Shown: piece by piece, positions 54,526 through 64,000 of the stretch
Layout: each line of letters begins with the position of its first letter
How positions within the stretch are numbered: position 1 is the stretch's first letter
Assembly (NCBI RefSeq): GCF_024139115.2
Contig: NC_085141.1
Location: 31,015,242 to 31,079,241 of the forward strand
Length of the DNA: 64,000 nucleotides
Source of the DNA: Armigeres subalbatus
Taxonomy: Eukaryota; Arthropoda; Insecta; Diptera; Culicidae
Direction of reading: 5' to 3'
Position numbers and translations under genes: made by a program
The notes under the pieces: generated by a model
The model's input: the letters and a program-made list of their open reading frames with translations, nothing else
What the model was told of the DNA's origin: nothing
Database searches by the model: none

Positions 54526-54881
54526 TTCGCTATAAAACCCAAAATCATAAATACGTAACCCACCCCGGCGAAGAACCACAACACGATAAAGATCTGGTAG
54601 TATACGAAGGATGTTCCGAATTCGTATTTCTGTGACGCCTGGAATGTTGTAGCGTAATCACCGAACCCGATCGTGGTTAGCGTCACAAACGAGTAATAAA
54701 CCGAAACATCGTAAGGCCACTTTTCGAAGTAGCTGAAAATGGCCGCTGGCACGAATATGAAGATGACAATGCCAGGAATCAGGTACAGTATGATTTGCCC
54801 AATCAAGCTAACCTTGTGCGGCACGTACTGTGTATTGGTAGACAGTTTGTACTGCTTGTAGCGTCGGTACAATCGAATGAA
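54526..54881 (-). CDS. Ork1: Ork1-type K2P channel, TM3-P2-TM4 exon
   Basis: A 356-bp exon with [17 protein letters not shown]3 ([17 protein letters not shown]), then [16 protein letters not shown]: the second selectivity filter TIGFGD. TM4 is [20 protein letters not shown]. The K2P fold makes a dimeric leak K+ channel in the plasma membrane that sets resting potential. Acceptor TTTTCAG, donor GTGAGT after GCGAA. The following intron is only 65 bp. All family-defining residues are intact. Confidence 0.97.
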
Positions 54882-54945
54882 CTGAAAAGGAAGGGAACCG
54901 TTTTACATCTTTCTAATGTTTCTTGCATATAATTCTTTTACTTAC

Positions 54946-55067
54946 AGTTTTCCCATACAAATCACCAAGGTAAGCGAAAAAGAAGCCATTCATCGGTAGT
55001 CCGATCAGCGCGTAGAAGATCATGAAGATTCGCCCAAACGTGTTGTTGGGTGAAATGTTTCCATACC
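54946..55067 (-). CDS. Ork1: Ork1-type K2P channel, P1-TM2 exon
   Basis: A 122-bp exon completing the first filter: previous exon ...STI-G plus GG-TAT gives TIGYGN. Then SPNNTFGRIFMIFYALIGL and MNGFFFAYLGDLYGKT, which is TM2. Acceptor TTTCAG, donor GTAAGT-like. Introns are 64 bp on one side and 85 bp on the other. Confidence 0.97.
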
Positions 55068-55152
55068 CTGAAACAAACAACAACCAAATAACAGATTATA
55101 ACAGAGATCGAGGGTGCTTGCTATACACCTCATCAAGTAACGATCTACTCAC

Positions 55153-55332
55153 CAATAGTGGAGCAAACAATGAAGGCGAAATAGAACGAGTGATAAAAGT
55201 CCCACACGTAAGGATCCTCGTATTCGTCCAGGGTGTAGTTTGTAACCTTTTTCTCGCAGTAATTAGAAATGCGGATCAACAGTCGCTGTTGCAGTTCCTG
55301 ATCTTGTGGTGCCAGATGCTTCGTCAATAGTT
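55153..55332 (-). CDS. Ork1: Ork1-type K2P channel, extracellular cap-P1 exon
   Basis: A 180-bp exon, starting after TTTTCCATAG. Reads LLTKHLAPQDQELQQRLLIR, then ISNYCEKKVTNY (cap cysteine), YVWDFYHSFYFAFIVCSTI: pore helix 1. The donor GTGAGT splits the filter glycine codon after one base. The start exon with TM1 is not found between here and 64000, so the upstream intron is at least 8.6 kb or that exon is outside the window. Confidence 0.95.
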
Positions 55333-55556
55333 CTATGGAAAATTAGAAAGTAGGAACAAAACTTGTTAGAAATCATTCGAATCATGTGGAATCGTTGAGC
55401 GCCTAAATGTAGGCCACGAGAAACAAAATTCCACTGAGGGGTGGAGCAAGCAGAAAATGTGAGAGAGTTTCTCTTGTTGCATAGCCACACGCTAAAATTG
55501 ATTATCACAATTCTGTGTTTCATTCACAATGCCTTTCCAGGGACAACACATATAAT
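55333..55556. other. Ork1: intron upstream of the P1 exon
   Basis: Non-coding; the TM1 exon is not visible here. Confidence 0.5.
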
Positions 55557-55557
55557 A

Positions 55558-56099
55558 GGGTAAAGTGCCCTATAGTGGACCCCCAACCAATAGTGGACCC
55601 TCCAGCCATTTTTGCATTATTACTGCACAATGCCAACATTTTGCTATGAAATTCTATCGGGAGAACCTACCTTACAGTCCTATGATTTGATTACATGCAT
55701 TGGAAATGCTATGGAAAGTAAAATTAGATGATTTTTTACAATTCTATAAAAAATGAACACGAGAGTGTCCATTATAGGAATATTTTGGGGGTCCATAATA
55801 GGAAGAAGAACGTCCTGAAACGGGACATGAAAATCAAATGAAGTGTCGACTATAGGGAAGCAATTTCCTATTATGGACCCCCAGGGGGTCTACCAAAGGG
55901 GAAATTCAGTTAGACTTTGAAATGTTAATTCAAACGAATAGCGTCGATTATTTGGGTGTTTTATGTATGTATCGTGAAGAGGGGATGCAGAGCTTGTTGT
56001 TAGATATCAAGCAGAGTTAATATGTTGAAATTTTTTAAGCCTTATGACAGCAAGAGCATAATTCCGCTACTAGGGGGTCCACTATTGGGCATTTTACCC
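55558..56099. mobile_element. 542-bp TA element with GGGTAAARTGCCC ends
   Basis: Ends GGGTAAAGTGCCCTATAG and CTATTGGGCATTTTACCC (mirror), bordered by TA. The phrase ATAGTGGACCC/GGGGTCCA repeats inside. A similar tip, GGGTAAAAGACCCAATAGTG, occurs at about 33745 within the LTR-like insertion. Non-coding. Confidence 0.75.
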
Positions 56100-56104
56100 T
56101 ATAT

Positions 56105-56515
56105 GCAACTGCCATGAAACACATTTTAGTGTACTCGAAGGCTAACGATTTTCGATGAGTTCATTTCACAGTGACAGAGTAGTAGTTTTAATTTTAAGTG
56201 AAAATTATTCAGAAAAATAACTTCTTCAGAGGGTTTTTCGATTGTTTCGATGAACTATAGTTGTAGATTTTTCGCAATTTTCATTTTTTTTAGATCGAAA
56301 CAAGAGAAAATACTCCAAAAAAGTAGATGACAATCTTGAACATAATGTTCACATAGTATGCAATTCTCTGTAGTACGCATAGTATGCAATGTATGCAATG
56401 TGTAGATGATTCATGCGATGTGTAAAAAACTTTTAGCGTGTAGATATTCTACATTGGAACAAACTGACTTTGTAGTTTTCTTCTCATTGATTTTCCGATC
56501 AAAGATACGTGCATA
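56105..56515. other. Ork1: unassigned intron segment
   Basis: AT-rich; near-repeats of GTATGCAAT at about 56357-56400, otherwise nothing recognised. Confidence 0.4.
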
Positions 56516-56566
56516 GGATTCTTTTTCTTCTTATTGGCATTACATCCCCACACTGGGACAGAGCCG

Positions 56567-58258
56567 CCCAACAAACAACGACAAGCTACAAATAAGCATC
56601 TAGGTTGAATTATTGTTTATTTGTGATATTCGTAACTGAATAAAATGCATGCTGAATAATTCGCTAGACGGATTGCATTTCAGCATTTAATCTAACTAAT
56701 ATTCGACATGACCTATTTATTTGTTTACTACCTTTATTTGAAGTCAAACTAACGTTTTCGTTTTATCACATTTCAGCACATTGAGGAAGTTTAACAGTGT
56801 GCTGAACTAATGATTTTTAAAGTTCTCTGTTCGACTATGATGTGATGCTCTGAAAGGGTGGTCGAATTGATTTTGAATAGTAAGTCAATAAGCAAGCATT
56901 TAGACATCCTTCTTAACCTTTGTCCTTCTTAACCATTGGATTTCCCATTTATCTGATCTATCGCACAGTGGAAAAAAACATGCTTTTTCAGTTTGAGAGA
57001 AAATCTGGATTCTAGATCTGGAAAATTTGATTTATAGGAAAAATGGATACTGAATAATACAAATAGACATAAATAAATCAATTAAGACAATAAAAAGACA
57101 ATAAAATAATTATTTATTTTCAAGACATGCTTTTTATATTCGTGATTTATTAAGCTGTCGGAGATTATAACGAACAAAACTGCTGGAGCAATAAAAAAAT
57201 CATGCATTCATGCGGAAATAAATTTACTAAAAGCCGGATATAACGCTGTTGAATAACGTCGGAAAATTATTGAATCTTTGATGTGTGGAATCAAAAGATA
57301 TTTTAGTTACCAGATAAAGATTGTCGCTTCGGTTCCCTTTGTTCTGCTGTCCAAAACATGTGTGGTACCTAACTGTCAAATCGTATGTATTTTTCCATCA
57401 TTGATATTTAGATCCACTATCCTCGCCATGAAAAGATGTTCCGGACAGCGACGACAGCGACAATCTTTATCTGGTAACTAAAATATCTTTTGTGGAATCC
57501 CAATATTATCGGATGGATGTTGATCTTTATTGGAATAATCTTAGCATTTGACAATCATATTGCAACCGTTTATCAAGAGATTCTGAGGAAGGCCGAATAT
57601 ACTTTGATTTTATTTTCATAAATTCATAAATAGCATTGGGAATGGATTTTATTTTATCGTTTATCGACACTATTTTTACGTATTTTTCCTAGTGTGCGAA
57701 GGTTATGATTGGCTGAACAATGGTTGAAATAAAAATCTTGTTCAGTTATTTACAAACTGTAGTTTGACAGATCGACTTATTGAATAAGAGTCCAATTATG
57801 ATTCATATTCAGCAATAAGATTATTTATGTTATGCATTGAGTGAGCCATATCTAACAAATCAAGGATGGCGCGGATGACAACGTTACCGGCGGATGATCA
57901 AATGACAGCAGTTCGAGACCCGATTTAGGAAAATTTTAAAATGGTTATATGAAAATAGCAATTGCTTCAAAATACGCTCATTGGAGATCTTGATGATGTT
58001 ACCTTCTATGCGTTATTATTTTCGAGGAATTCACATGTAGCTGAATTGAGGCTTAGTAAAATGCATATTAAAGGTTTAACGAATCGGTTAATAAAGTTGT
58101 TTTTCAAAATGAGATGTTGTAGTTGTATAACTTCGCCAAAATTGTGTGAACAAAGCTTGAACAGAAGTTGTGATAAGAAATAGTACAGACATAATTCAAC
58201 ACAGCGCTGAATTAAATCATCACACTGATGTTAGTTCAACTAGTGAATGTTTGTTGGG
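56567..58258. mobile_element. 1.7-kb element with CCCAACAAACA ends
   Basis: Short inverted ends CCCAACAAACA and TGTTTGTTGGG. AT-rich, with no transposase. The target duplication is not clear (CG or GC). The ends resemble those of the MITEs at 25213 and 45562, but homology is uncertain. A hAT-like MITE is nested at 57293-57491. Confidence 0.65.
57293..57491. mobile_element. 199-bp hAT-like MITE
   Basis: Arms of 36 bp: AAAAGATATTTTAGTTACC with complement on the right (GGTAACTAAAATATCTTTT). Flanked by the perfect 8-mer GTGGAATC at 57285-57292 and 57492-57499. Confidence 0.88.
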
Positions 58259-58504
58259 CCCCTCGCAGCTTAGTGTTCATTAAGCACTTCCACAGTTAAA
58301 ACTGCGAGGTTTCTAAACCAGGTTACCATTATTGCATTCGTATATCATGAAGCTAACACGATGATACTTTTATGCCCAGGGGAGTCGAGACAATTTTTAA
58401 TCCGAAAATTGCCTAGACCGGCACCAGGAATCGAACCCAGTCACCCTCAGCATAATCTTGCTTTGTAGCCGCGCGTCTTACCGCACGGATAAGGAGGGTC
58501 CCTG

Positions 58505-58742
58505 GGCATAGGTACATTATGTACATCAAAATAGTCCGTTCATAAAAAGTGGGGCGGCCTCATTGTTTGCTATTGAAAATTGGATCAATCGGACATTGTA
58601 TTTCGGTCTCCCCTTGGGAAAAAATTCTGAAATGGTGGCAATACATTTTAATCGACGCAAAAAAACATGCAAAATGATCGAAAAAACGTGATCTATTCTC
58701 CTAAAAAGCTTTCTAATGTGATTTTTTCAATATATTTTATAA
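58505..58742. other. Ork1: unassigned intron segment
   Basis: No supported feature. Confidence 0.4.
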
Positions 58743-58800
58743 TACACGAGAAAGGCACCATCACCGCTAGGTGGATTAATCAGGGATTTTTAAAGATAAT
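58743..58800. repeat. dispersed repeat end (CGCTAGGTGGATTAATCAGG)
   Basis: Complement of the tip seen at 2495: ACGAGAAAGGCACC, then the ATTAATCAGGG terminus. Confidence 0.6.
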
Positions 58801-59059
58801 ATCCCTCCCAAACATTTCTTAAGACAACCCTACTTCTCTGAAGATAACTTCTCTGGAATCTTGTCCAGGGATTTTCCCCCGTAATTCCGAAGGAACAAAA
58901 TGAATGAATTTCGACGCGGAAAATAAAAAATCCGGTCCCATTAAAAATACATAACTAGCGGAAAATTTTCCCGAGGTGTGAGGCAACTCGGAACTCAATT
59001 CGAAGGCAGCCACTCTCGGTCTACCTACATTGCAACCACAGACAAACAGACGTTATTAT

Positions 59060-59665
59060 TTATTATTTATTTATTCAGAATAAGGCCATAGTGGCCTGTG
59101 CGGTATCGCCTGTGCGGAGTCTTCTCCATTCGGCTCGGTCCATGGCTACACGTCGCCAACCACGCAGTTTACGGAGGGTCCGCTAGTCATATTCCACCTG
59201 ATCGATCCACCTTGCCCGCTGCGCACATCGCCTTCTTGTGCCCGTCGGATCGTTGTTGAGAACCATTTTCATCGGGTTACTGTTCGACATTCTGGCTACG
59301 TGCCCGGCCCACCGCAGTCGTCCGATTTTCGTGATGTGAACGATGGATGGTTCTCCCAGCAGCTCATGCAATCCGTGGTTCATTCGCCACCTCCACGTAC
59401 CGTCCGCCATCTGCACCCCACCATAGATGGTACGCAGCACTTTCTTTTCGAAAACTCCAAGTGCACGTTGGTCCTCCACGAGCATCGTCCAGGTCTCGTG
59501 TCCGTAGAGGACTACCGGTCTAATGAGCGTTTAGTAGATTGTCAGTTTGGTACGGTGGCGAACTCTATTCGATCGGAGCGTCTTGCGGAGTCCAAAGTAC
59601 GTACGATTTCCAGACACTATGCGTTTCCGAATTTCTCTGCTGGTATCATTTTGGCAGTCACCAGT
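59060..59665 (-). pseudogene. RTE-like B, C-terminal part
   Basis: GSLVTAKMIPAE, VEDQRALGVFEKKVLRTIYG, WRMNHGLHELLGEPSIV and GRLRWAGHVARMSN: the region after the RT thumb seen also in copy A. Frames shift near the joint and once more in the middle. Confidence 0.82.
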
Positions 59666-59673
59666 GAGCCCAA

Positions 59674-61646
59674 CATTGGCGTAAATAAGGGGGGGCCTGG
59701 CCCCCTCCAGACCTACTTGTGGCCCCCCCAGAAAATTTTGAAAAGTAATTCCAACTTAGTCAGTTTTTATTTCATTTACATATTTCCTACATATTTCTTA
59801 ATTTTGATTATGAATTCTATAAACATATTATTTGTTGCGTTATCACATCTATGACCATTTGTTCAGCAAAGCATCGAAATACTTAAGTTGGACCCCGGGA
59901 ACATTTTCTCGATTTTTAAGCTAAAATCAATGCCGCTTCTAATTCAGTTGCTAGCTTAAAATAATAAATTTGTTCCGCATTTGTTTGACTAGTATCCTGG
60001 TCGCAGAAACAAAAACATAATGATAAGAAAATTAAGTCGAGTCAAGTACGAGACACTGAAGACGGCCTTACTTTTGAGGTCGAAATACGTATCTGTCAAG
60101 ATACAATTAAGTGGTGGAATTCAATGGGATTGTATAAACTCGTCTTATGACAGGTAAAAACATAATTGTATTGAGATATAAATATTTCTGTTCTATTAAA
60201 CTACCATCCGCTTCAAAAAAGACTGAAGCAACTACATCAAAATGAGCACATGTACACAAATCCGGTCAATGAAATTTCGAACGACCATTCTTTCGAAAAT
60301 CTTCGAGTTAATCGCAAGGTATGCCGCAAAACAGTTGATCAAATTCCTATGGAGCTTTTTGCTCTCGCACAGAAAGATATAAAATTACATATAAAACTTA
60401 AGAATCTTTGTTACAATGACAGAAAAATCAACAACGCATTCCATTGAAAGTATTAGGACAAAACTTAGGCAACTTTCGCACTCACAACAGAGATTGCATT
60501 AAAGAAATACTTTCATAATCCTCAAAAGATCTTGTTCCATTTAATTTTTTGGCGATTTCATAAGGATCATCGGAAAACTCTTTTGTGCCTGCTTTAGTTA
60601 GAGTTGGTTTTTTAGGATAAAAAAATAGATTTAGAAACCAGTTCGTATCAGAAAACAGTTTTTTTTAGCAGCACAATTCAGATCGATTTGGTTGCTTCTC
60701 AAGTCTCTTTGATTTTTGCAGAGAAATCTCTCACCTATTCAGAAAACCATAATAAAGCCTCTTCCTAACGTCAGTTACTACAAAAACCCTATGTTATTCT
60801 GGAATTTTATTTATGACTCATAATTTTATGACTCATGGAATTTATAACTCATAAAAAACACTTTAGGATTCCAAATTTGTGTGCATTGGTACTTAACTAT
60901 TTCAGCACATAGCATACATTTTGGAATTGCATGAATACTTATATTGATTATGACAAAATTTCGTGGAATTTATTCCACATTTAAAAAGTTTCAAAAAAAT
61001 CGAGATCTTTATGCATTAAGTAATCATGGAAATACTTGAAAACTTTCAGAAATATACTCATATCGAATTTCATGTATAGATAATTCGAAGATTCTTGAAT
61101 CTTAGATTACACACTTATCCACATTTAGTATTGCGCATAAGCCCCAAAATTTTATTCCCACCTTTGGGTTTCCGCGCCGAGCACTCAGCGCCAGACTCGG
61201 CGACAAGGAGATGGTGGTCAAGTTGGTACTCCTGATTTTCTGACAACTGATGTCGAGCTGAAAATTTAATTGTCAAATGTACATTTTGACAGCAATATAG
61301 ATGTATGAGTGAATGAAATGTGCAAATGCTCTATCGCGGAAGCAGTCGCTGAAGACAAGTGTCAATGCTTTCAGTGACGAAACGAAAAGTTTCAATGCAA
61401 AAAGCAATAACATGGAGAAGACAAGTTGACACAGACACAGCGTTTTGAAGCAATCACAGCATCATTGGAAATCAATTGTATTATTCGCGATTTTTTATGT
61501 TAGTTCTAGGACGAATGAGCGATAAACTTAGTCAAACAATTTCTATTGCAATCCATGCGCACAGTGCTTTAAATCGCCTTTGAAAATTACATCCCACCAG
61601 CTGGTGCCATGGCCCCCCCTAGACCGAGACTCTAGTTACGCCTATG
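59674..61646. mobile_element. 2.0-kb hAT-like non-autonomous element
   Basis: Ends CATTGGCGTAA and TTACGCCTATG, G- and C-runs just inside (GGGGGGGCC, GGCCCCCCC), flanked by GAGCCCAA at 59666-59673 and 61647-61654. The interior frame at 60250-60447 (MYTNPVNEISNDH) is not a recognisable transposase. Carries a copy of the 156-bp repeat at about 60020-60160. Confidence 0.85.
60020..60160. repeat. dispersed repeat, copy 2 (GTCGAGTCAAGTACGAGAC)
   Basis: Matches the insert at 24396-24551 over the core. This copy keeps the right stem TATAAACTCGTCTTATGACA but lacks the left one, which the other copy has, so each is missing one end. Confidence 0.75.
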
Positions 61647-61654
61647 GAGCCCAA

Positions 61655-62430
61655 GTACACAAAATCTTCTACCACCTCAAGTTCGTCACCACCGATGCAA
61701 ACTCGCGGTGGATGGCTCACAAGAGAAGATTCTCTTATAACTGTTTTTATCATATACTTCGTCTTCGACGTGTTGATGACTAGTCCGATCCGCTTGGCTT
61801 CCCTCTTCAGTCTGATGTAGGCTTCCTCCATCTTTTCAAAGTTACGTGTCATAATATCTATGTCGTCGACGAAGCCAAATAGCTGGACGGACTTATTGAA
61901 AATTGTACCACTCGTGTTAACCCCTGCTCTTCGTATTACCCCTTCCAAAGCGATGTCGAATAGCAGACACGAAAGACCATCACCTTGCCGTAACCCTCTG
62001 CGGGTTTCGAAAGGACTCGAGAATGCCCCTGAAACTCGAACTACGCACGATCCATCGTCGCCTTGATCAACCGTGTCAGTTTATCCGGAAATCCGTGTTC
62101 GTGCATTAGCTGCCATGCCATAGCAAGTCCCGATCGATTGTATCATATGCGGCTTTGAAGTCGATGAATGGATGATGTGTGGGCACGTTGTATTCGCGGC
62201 ATTTCTGCAGTACTTGGCGAATGGCGAACACCTGGTCCGTGGTGGAGCGTTCGCCCCGCCTGGTACTGCCCCACGAACTCCCTTGCAATAGGTGCTAGTC
62301 GACGGCATAAAATTTGGGAGAGTACCTTGTAGGCGGCGTTCAGCAATGTGATTGCGCAGTAGTTGCTACAATCCAGCTTATTGCCCTTTCTGTAGATGGG
62401 ACACACGACACCTTCCATCCACTCTTGCAG
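61655..62430 (-). pseudogene. RTE-like B, RT palm
   Basis: YRKGNKLDCSNYCAITLLN, KVLSQILCRRLAPIA, EFVGQYQAG with frame breaks, then FGFVDDIDIMTRN: the catalytic box is FVDD. The last part is GGDELEVVEDFVYLGS, continuing into GSLVTA at 59665 once the hAT element is removed. Confidence 0.85.
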
Positions 62431-62659
62431 CAAACAGACGTTACAGCTTGAATATTTTTTCTGAAAAATCCATCACCCAACTCCTCCTTGCGAGCACGTT
62501 ACACGGAACAATGTTTCGTATGACATTGTCACCAGAAGGCGCTGGAGTGAAATGTCAAACTCGAAGGATTACGACGCTAGCGCCTCTAGTTGTGAAACGT
62601 AATTATGGTCGATTGTAATTTTTCTAGTGTTACGTTTGTTTGTCTGTGTTGTAACCGTG

Positions 62660-64000
62660 CTTTTGATCAATGTGGCCCATAGACTTCTTCACTAGGCAAA
62701 TCCCACTGGTTTCTATTTTTTTATTATAAGAACTATAATTTACATCTCTCCTTCACAGGGGACCTAATGTGCAACTCGGAACATTTTTCACAATCGCTAT
62801 GTTTGGTTCCGCAAAATCAATACCCGTGGCAACAATGCGAGAAGTTGACTGCACGACGCTAATTGCTGCCATGTGGATCGGGAATTCAATTAGCAGGTCC
62901 ACTATCAGCGTGTAAAGATGAACTACTTTTTCACATTTTGTCACGGCAAATGGGTCTAGCGTTGGAGGGTTAGGTTGCGGTTTGTAATTAAATGGTTAGT
63001 AGGATAAACAGCTCACTTTGCACCTACTTAACCCGCTCAGTAACCAAACGTCAGCAAAATAATGACAAATGCTCGCATATTCACGGTCAGATGTAAACAA
63101 CGGGTTGAGACAAATTTCCTGTTGACCATATTTCTCAGGTACGAGTGTACGTCTTCTCAGTAAAGGCAAGTTGTGGTGTGATTCGGTGTGATAAGGCCTT
63201 CTACTGTTTGAGCACCGGAACAAAGCCACTTAACGTCACGTTTGAAAGTTTGTTTCTGAATGTGTTAAACTAAATCACCTACTCGAAACATTAAATTTTC
63301 CATTGTGATGCTATCAGGTATTCAAGCTGAATCCAATCCAGCATTCGATTCGCGGTCCGGAGTAACCTGCTCGTTTGTGAAAGATTTCATAGACTTCCTG
63401 GGCATGGGCACTGTACTCAAATCGGGCTTTTCACACACATTTTTAGAATGAAAGAGTGACGGAGATTGAAAACCTCATACAACATTCATATAGAATGCGC
63501 CATCATATGCTACAACTGGGAGCTGGAATTTACAGAGAAAGATATTTATCCCCTACGACAAAATTTAGTGGAGATGCCCCCCGTAGAGTTTAAAACCGTT
63601 CTCAGGGCCAGTTCATTGGACATATGCAAAAAGCTAGATTCTTATACAGCTCCCCTTATATCAAAATGTCGAAGCCACAAATTACATAACATAGGGTTAA
63701 TGTAGGCATTTTTGTCTTTTTGTCATAGTCTCGAAAACCATTAAAAGAGACACTTTTTTGCCAAACTCATCCGTACCAAATCGTAAGCTCAGGAGAAACG
63801 TTCTACTATAGTGGAGTTCTAGCAAATGGACGTTGCTTTCGTTGGTTTTAGCCTCTACGACGCGACGATGGACGGAAATACCTGTCGTGTCCCATGTGTT
63901 TTTCGAATTTATTATTCAAAATATTCTTCACATCATAAAAATACGGTGATGAAAATTCATTGGTTGTTTAAAAATATTGTTTCAGCTCCATCATTTATTC
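62660..64000. other. unassigned intron or flank
   Basis: No recognisable exon, including no TM1 exon for the channel. Short frames (62753-62944, 62996-63229, 63466-63705) have no domain. Confidence 0.45.

Larger units (their letters stand above)
56518..58503 (-). mobile_element. Feilai-type SINE, copy 2, split by a 1.7-kb insertion
   Basis: The tail half (CTTCTTATTGGCATTACATCC to GACAGAGCCG) is at 56518-56566 and the head half (TCGCAGCTTAGTG to GGATAAGGAGGG) at 58262-58503, matching the intact copy at 38709-39011. GCATAGG occurs beside both outer ends. Confidence 0.85.
59056..62430 (-). mobile_element. RTE-like retrotransposon B, 5'-truncated, split
   Basis: Flanked by the 13-mer CAAACAGACGTTA at 59043-59055 and 62431-62443. 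The 3' tail on the minus strand is TAAATAATAAATAA-like. The 5' end begins inside the RT (LQEWMEGVVCPIYRKGNKLD). A hAT-like element (59674-61646) divides it. Confidence 0.88.
59030..62654. mobile_element. MITE split by an RTE-like insertion
   Basis: Left tip TTGCAACCACAGACAAACAG and right tip GTTTGTCTGTGTTGTAAC are inverted repeats. With the RTE-like insertion removed, the unit is about 240 bp. The RTE copy landed inside the left arm. Confidence 0.65.

Noticed and set aside
55400..64000. Start exon with TM1 of the Ork1-type channel
   Set aside because: I looked on the minus strand for a short exon with a hydrophobic first segment and a following donor and saw none convincing; it probably lies beyond the window.

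Overview
The window looks like nuclear DNA of a culicine mosquito, most likely Aedes. The sequence shows short phase-consistent introns, a 25-kb intron packed with transposons, two good copies of a tRNA-derived SINE that I recognise as Feilai of Aedes aegypti, and dense layers of BEL/Pao, RTE-like, LOA-like, hAT-like and TA-, TTA- or TTAA-flanked elements. The species is inference. Coordinates of element ends come from reading terminal repeats and target-site duplications (TSDs) by eye.

Only two host genes are supported. (1) The last two coding exons of an inositol-trisphosphate 3-kinase lie on the + strand (8700-8810 and 8877-9497), with a 3' UTR to about 10,020. (2) Five coding exons of an Ork1-type two-pore-domain K+ channel lie on the - strand: 55332-55153, 55067-54946, 54881-54526, 54460-54313, then a 25,180-bp intron, then 29132-27153, which carries the whole cytoplasmic tail. 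All exon phases fit and give about 927 residues. The genes converge tail to tail. Their 5' exons are not visible in the window.

Layout: 1-8,450 is the upstream intron or flank of the kinase, holding small DNA transposons and a Tc1/mariner fossil. 8,700-10,020 is the kinase 3' end. 10,560-26,700 is the intergenic space, dominated by an RTE-like retrotransposon (11,735-26,660) split by an 11.7-kb composite BEL/Pao insertion (11,919-23,620), itself hit by MITEs, a foldback element and SINEs. 26,960-29,132 is the channel's 3' end and tail exon. 29,133-54,312 is its giant intron, with a palindromic repeat-array element, a long CT-rich tract, a 155-bp satellite broken by a 2-kb LTR-like insertion, a hAT-like element, SINEs, a 2.4-kb inverted-repeat element, and a LOA-like LINE nested in a CR1/L2-like LINE. 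54,313-55,332 is the channel core. 55,333-64,000 is its upstream intron, with a split Feilai SINE and an RTE-like copy broken by a hAT-like element.

The most informative feature is the nesting. In at least five places, removing an inserted element together with one TSD copy restores a reading frame or matches an empty site elsewhere in the window, so those insertion boundaries are well supported. I found no RNA gene of ordinary type, no CRISPR array and no bacterial-type operon. Items worth a second look are a roughly 50-60-nt retroposed unit present twice with TSDs, a BEL element carrying a second BEL gag-pol fragment within its integrase region, a small MITE group with a 2-bp AG target duplication, and a 442-bp palindrome built from repeated 13-mers.
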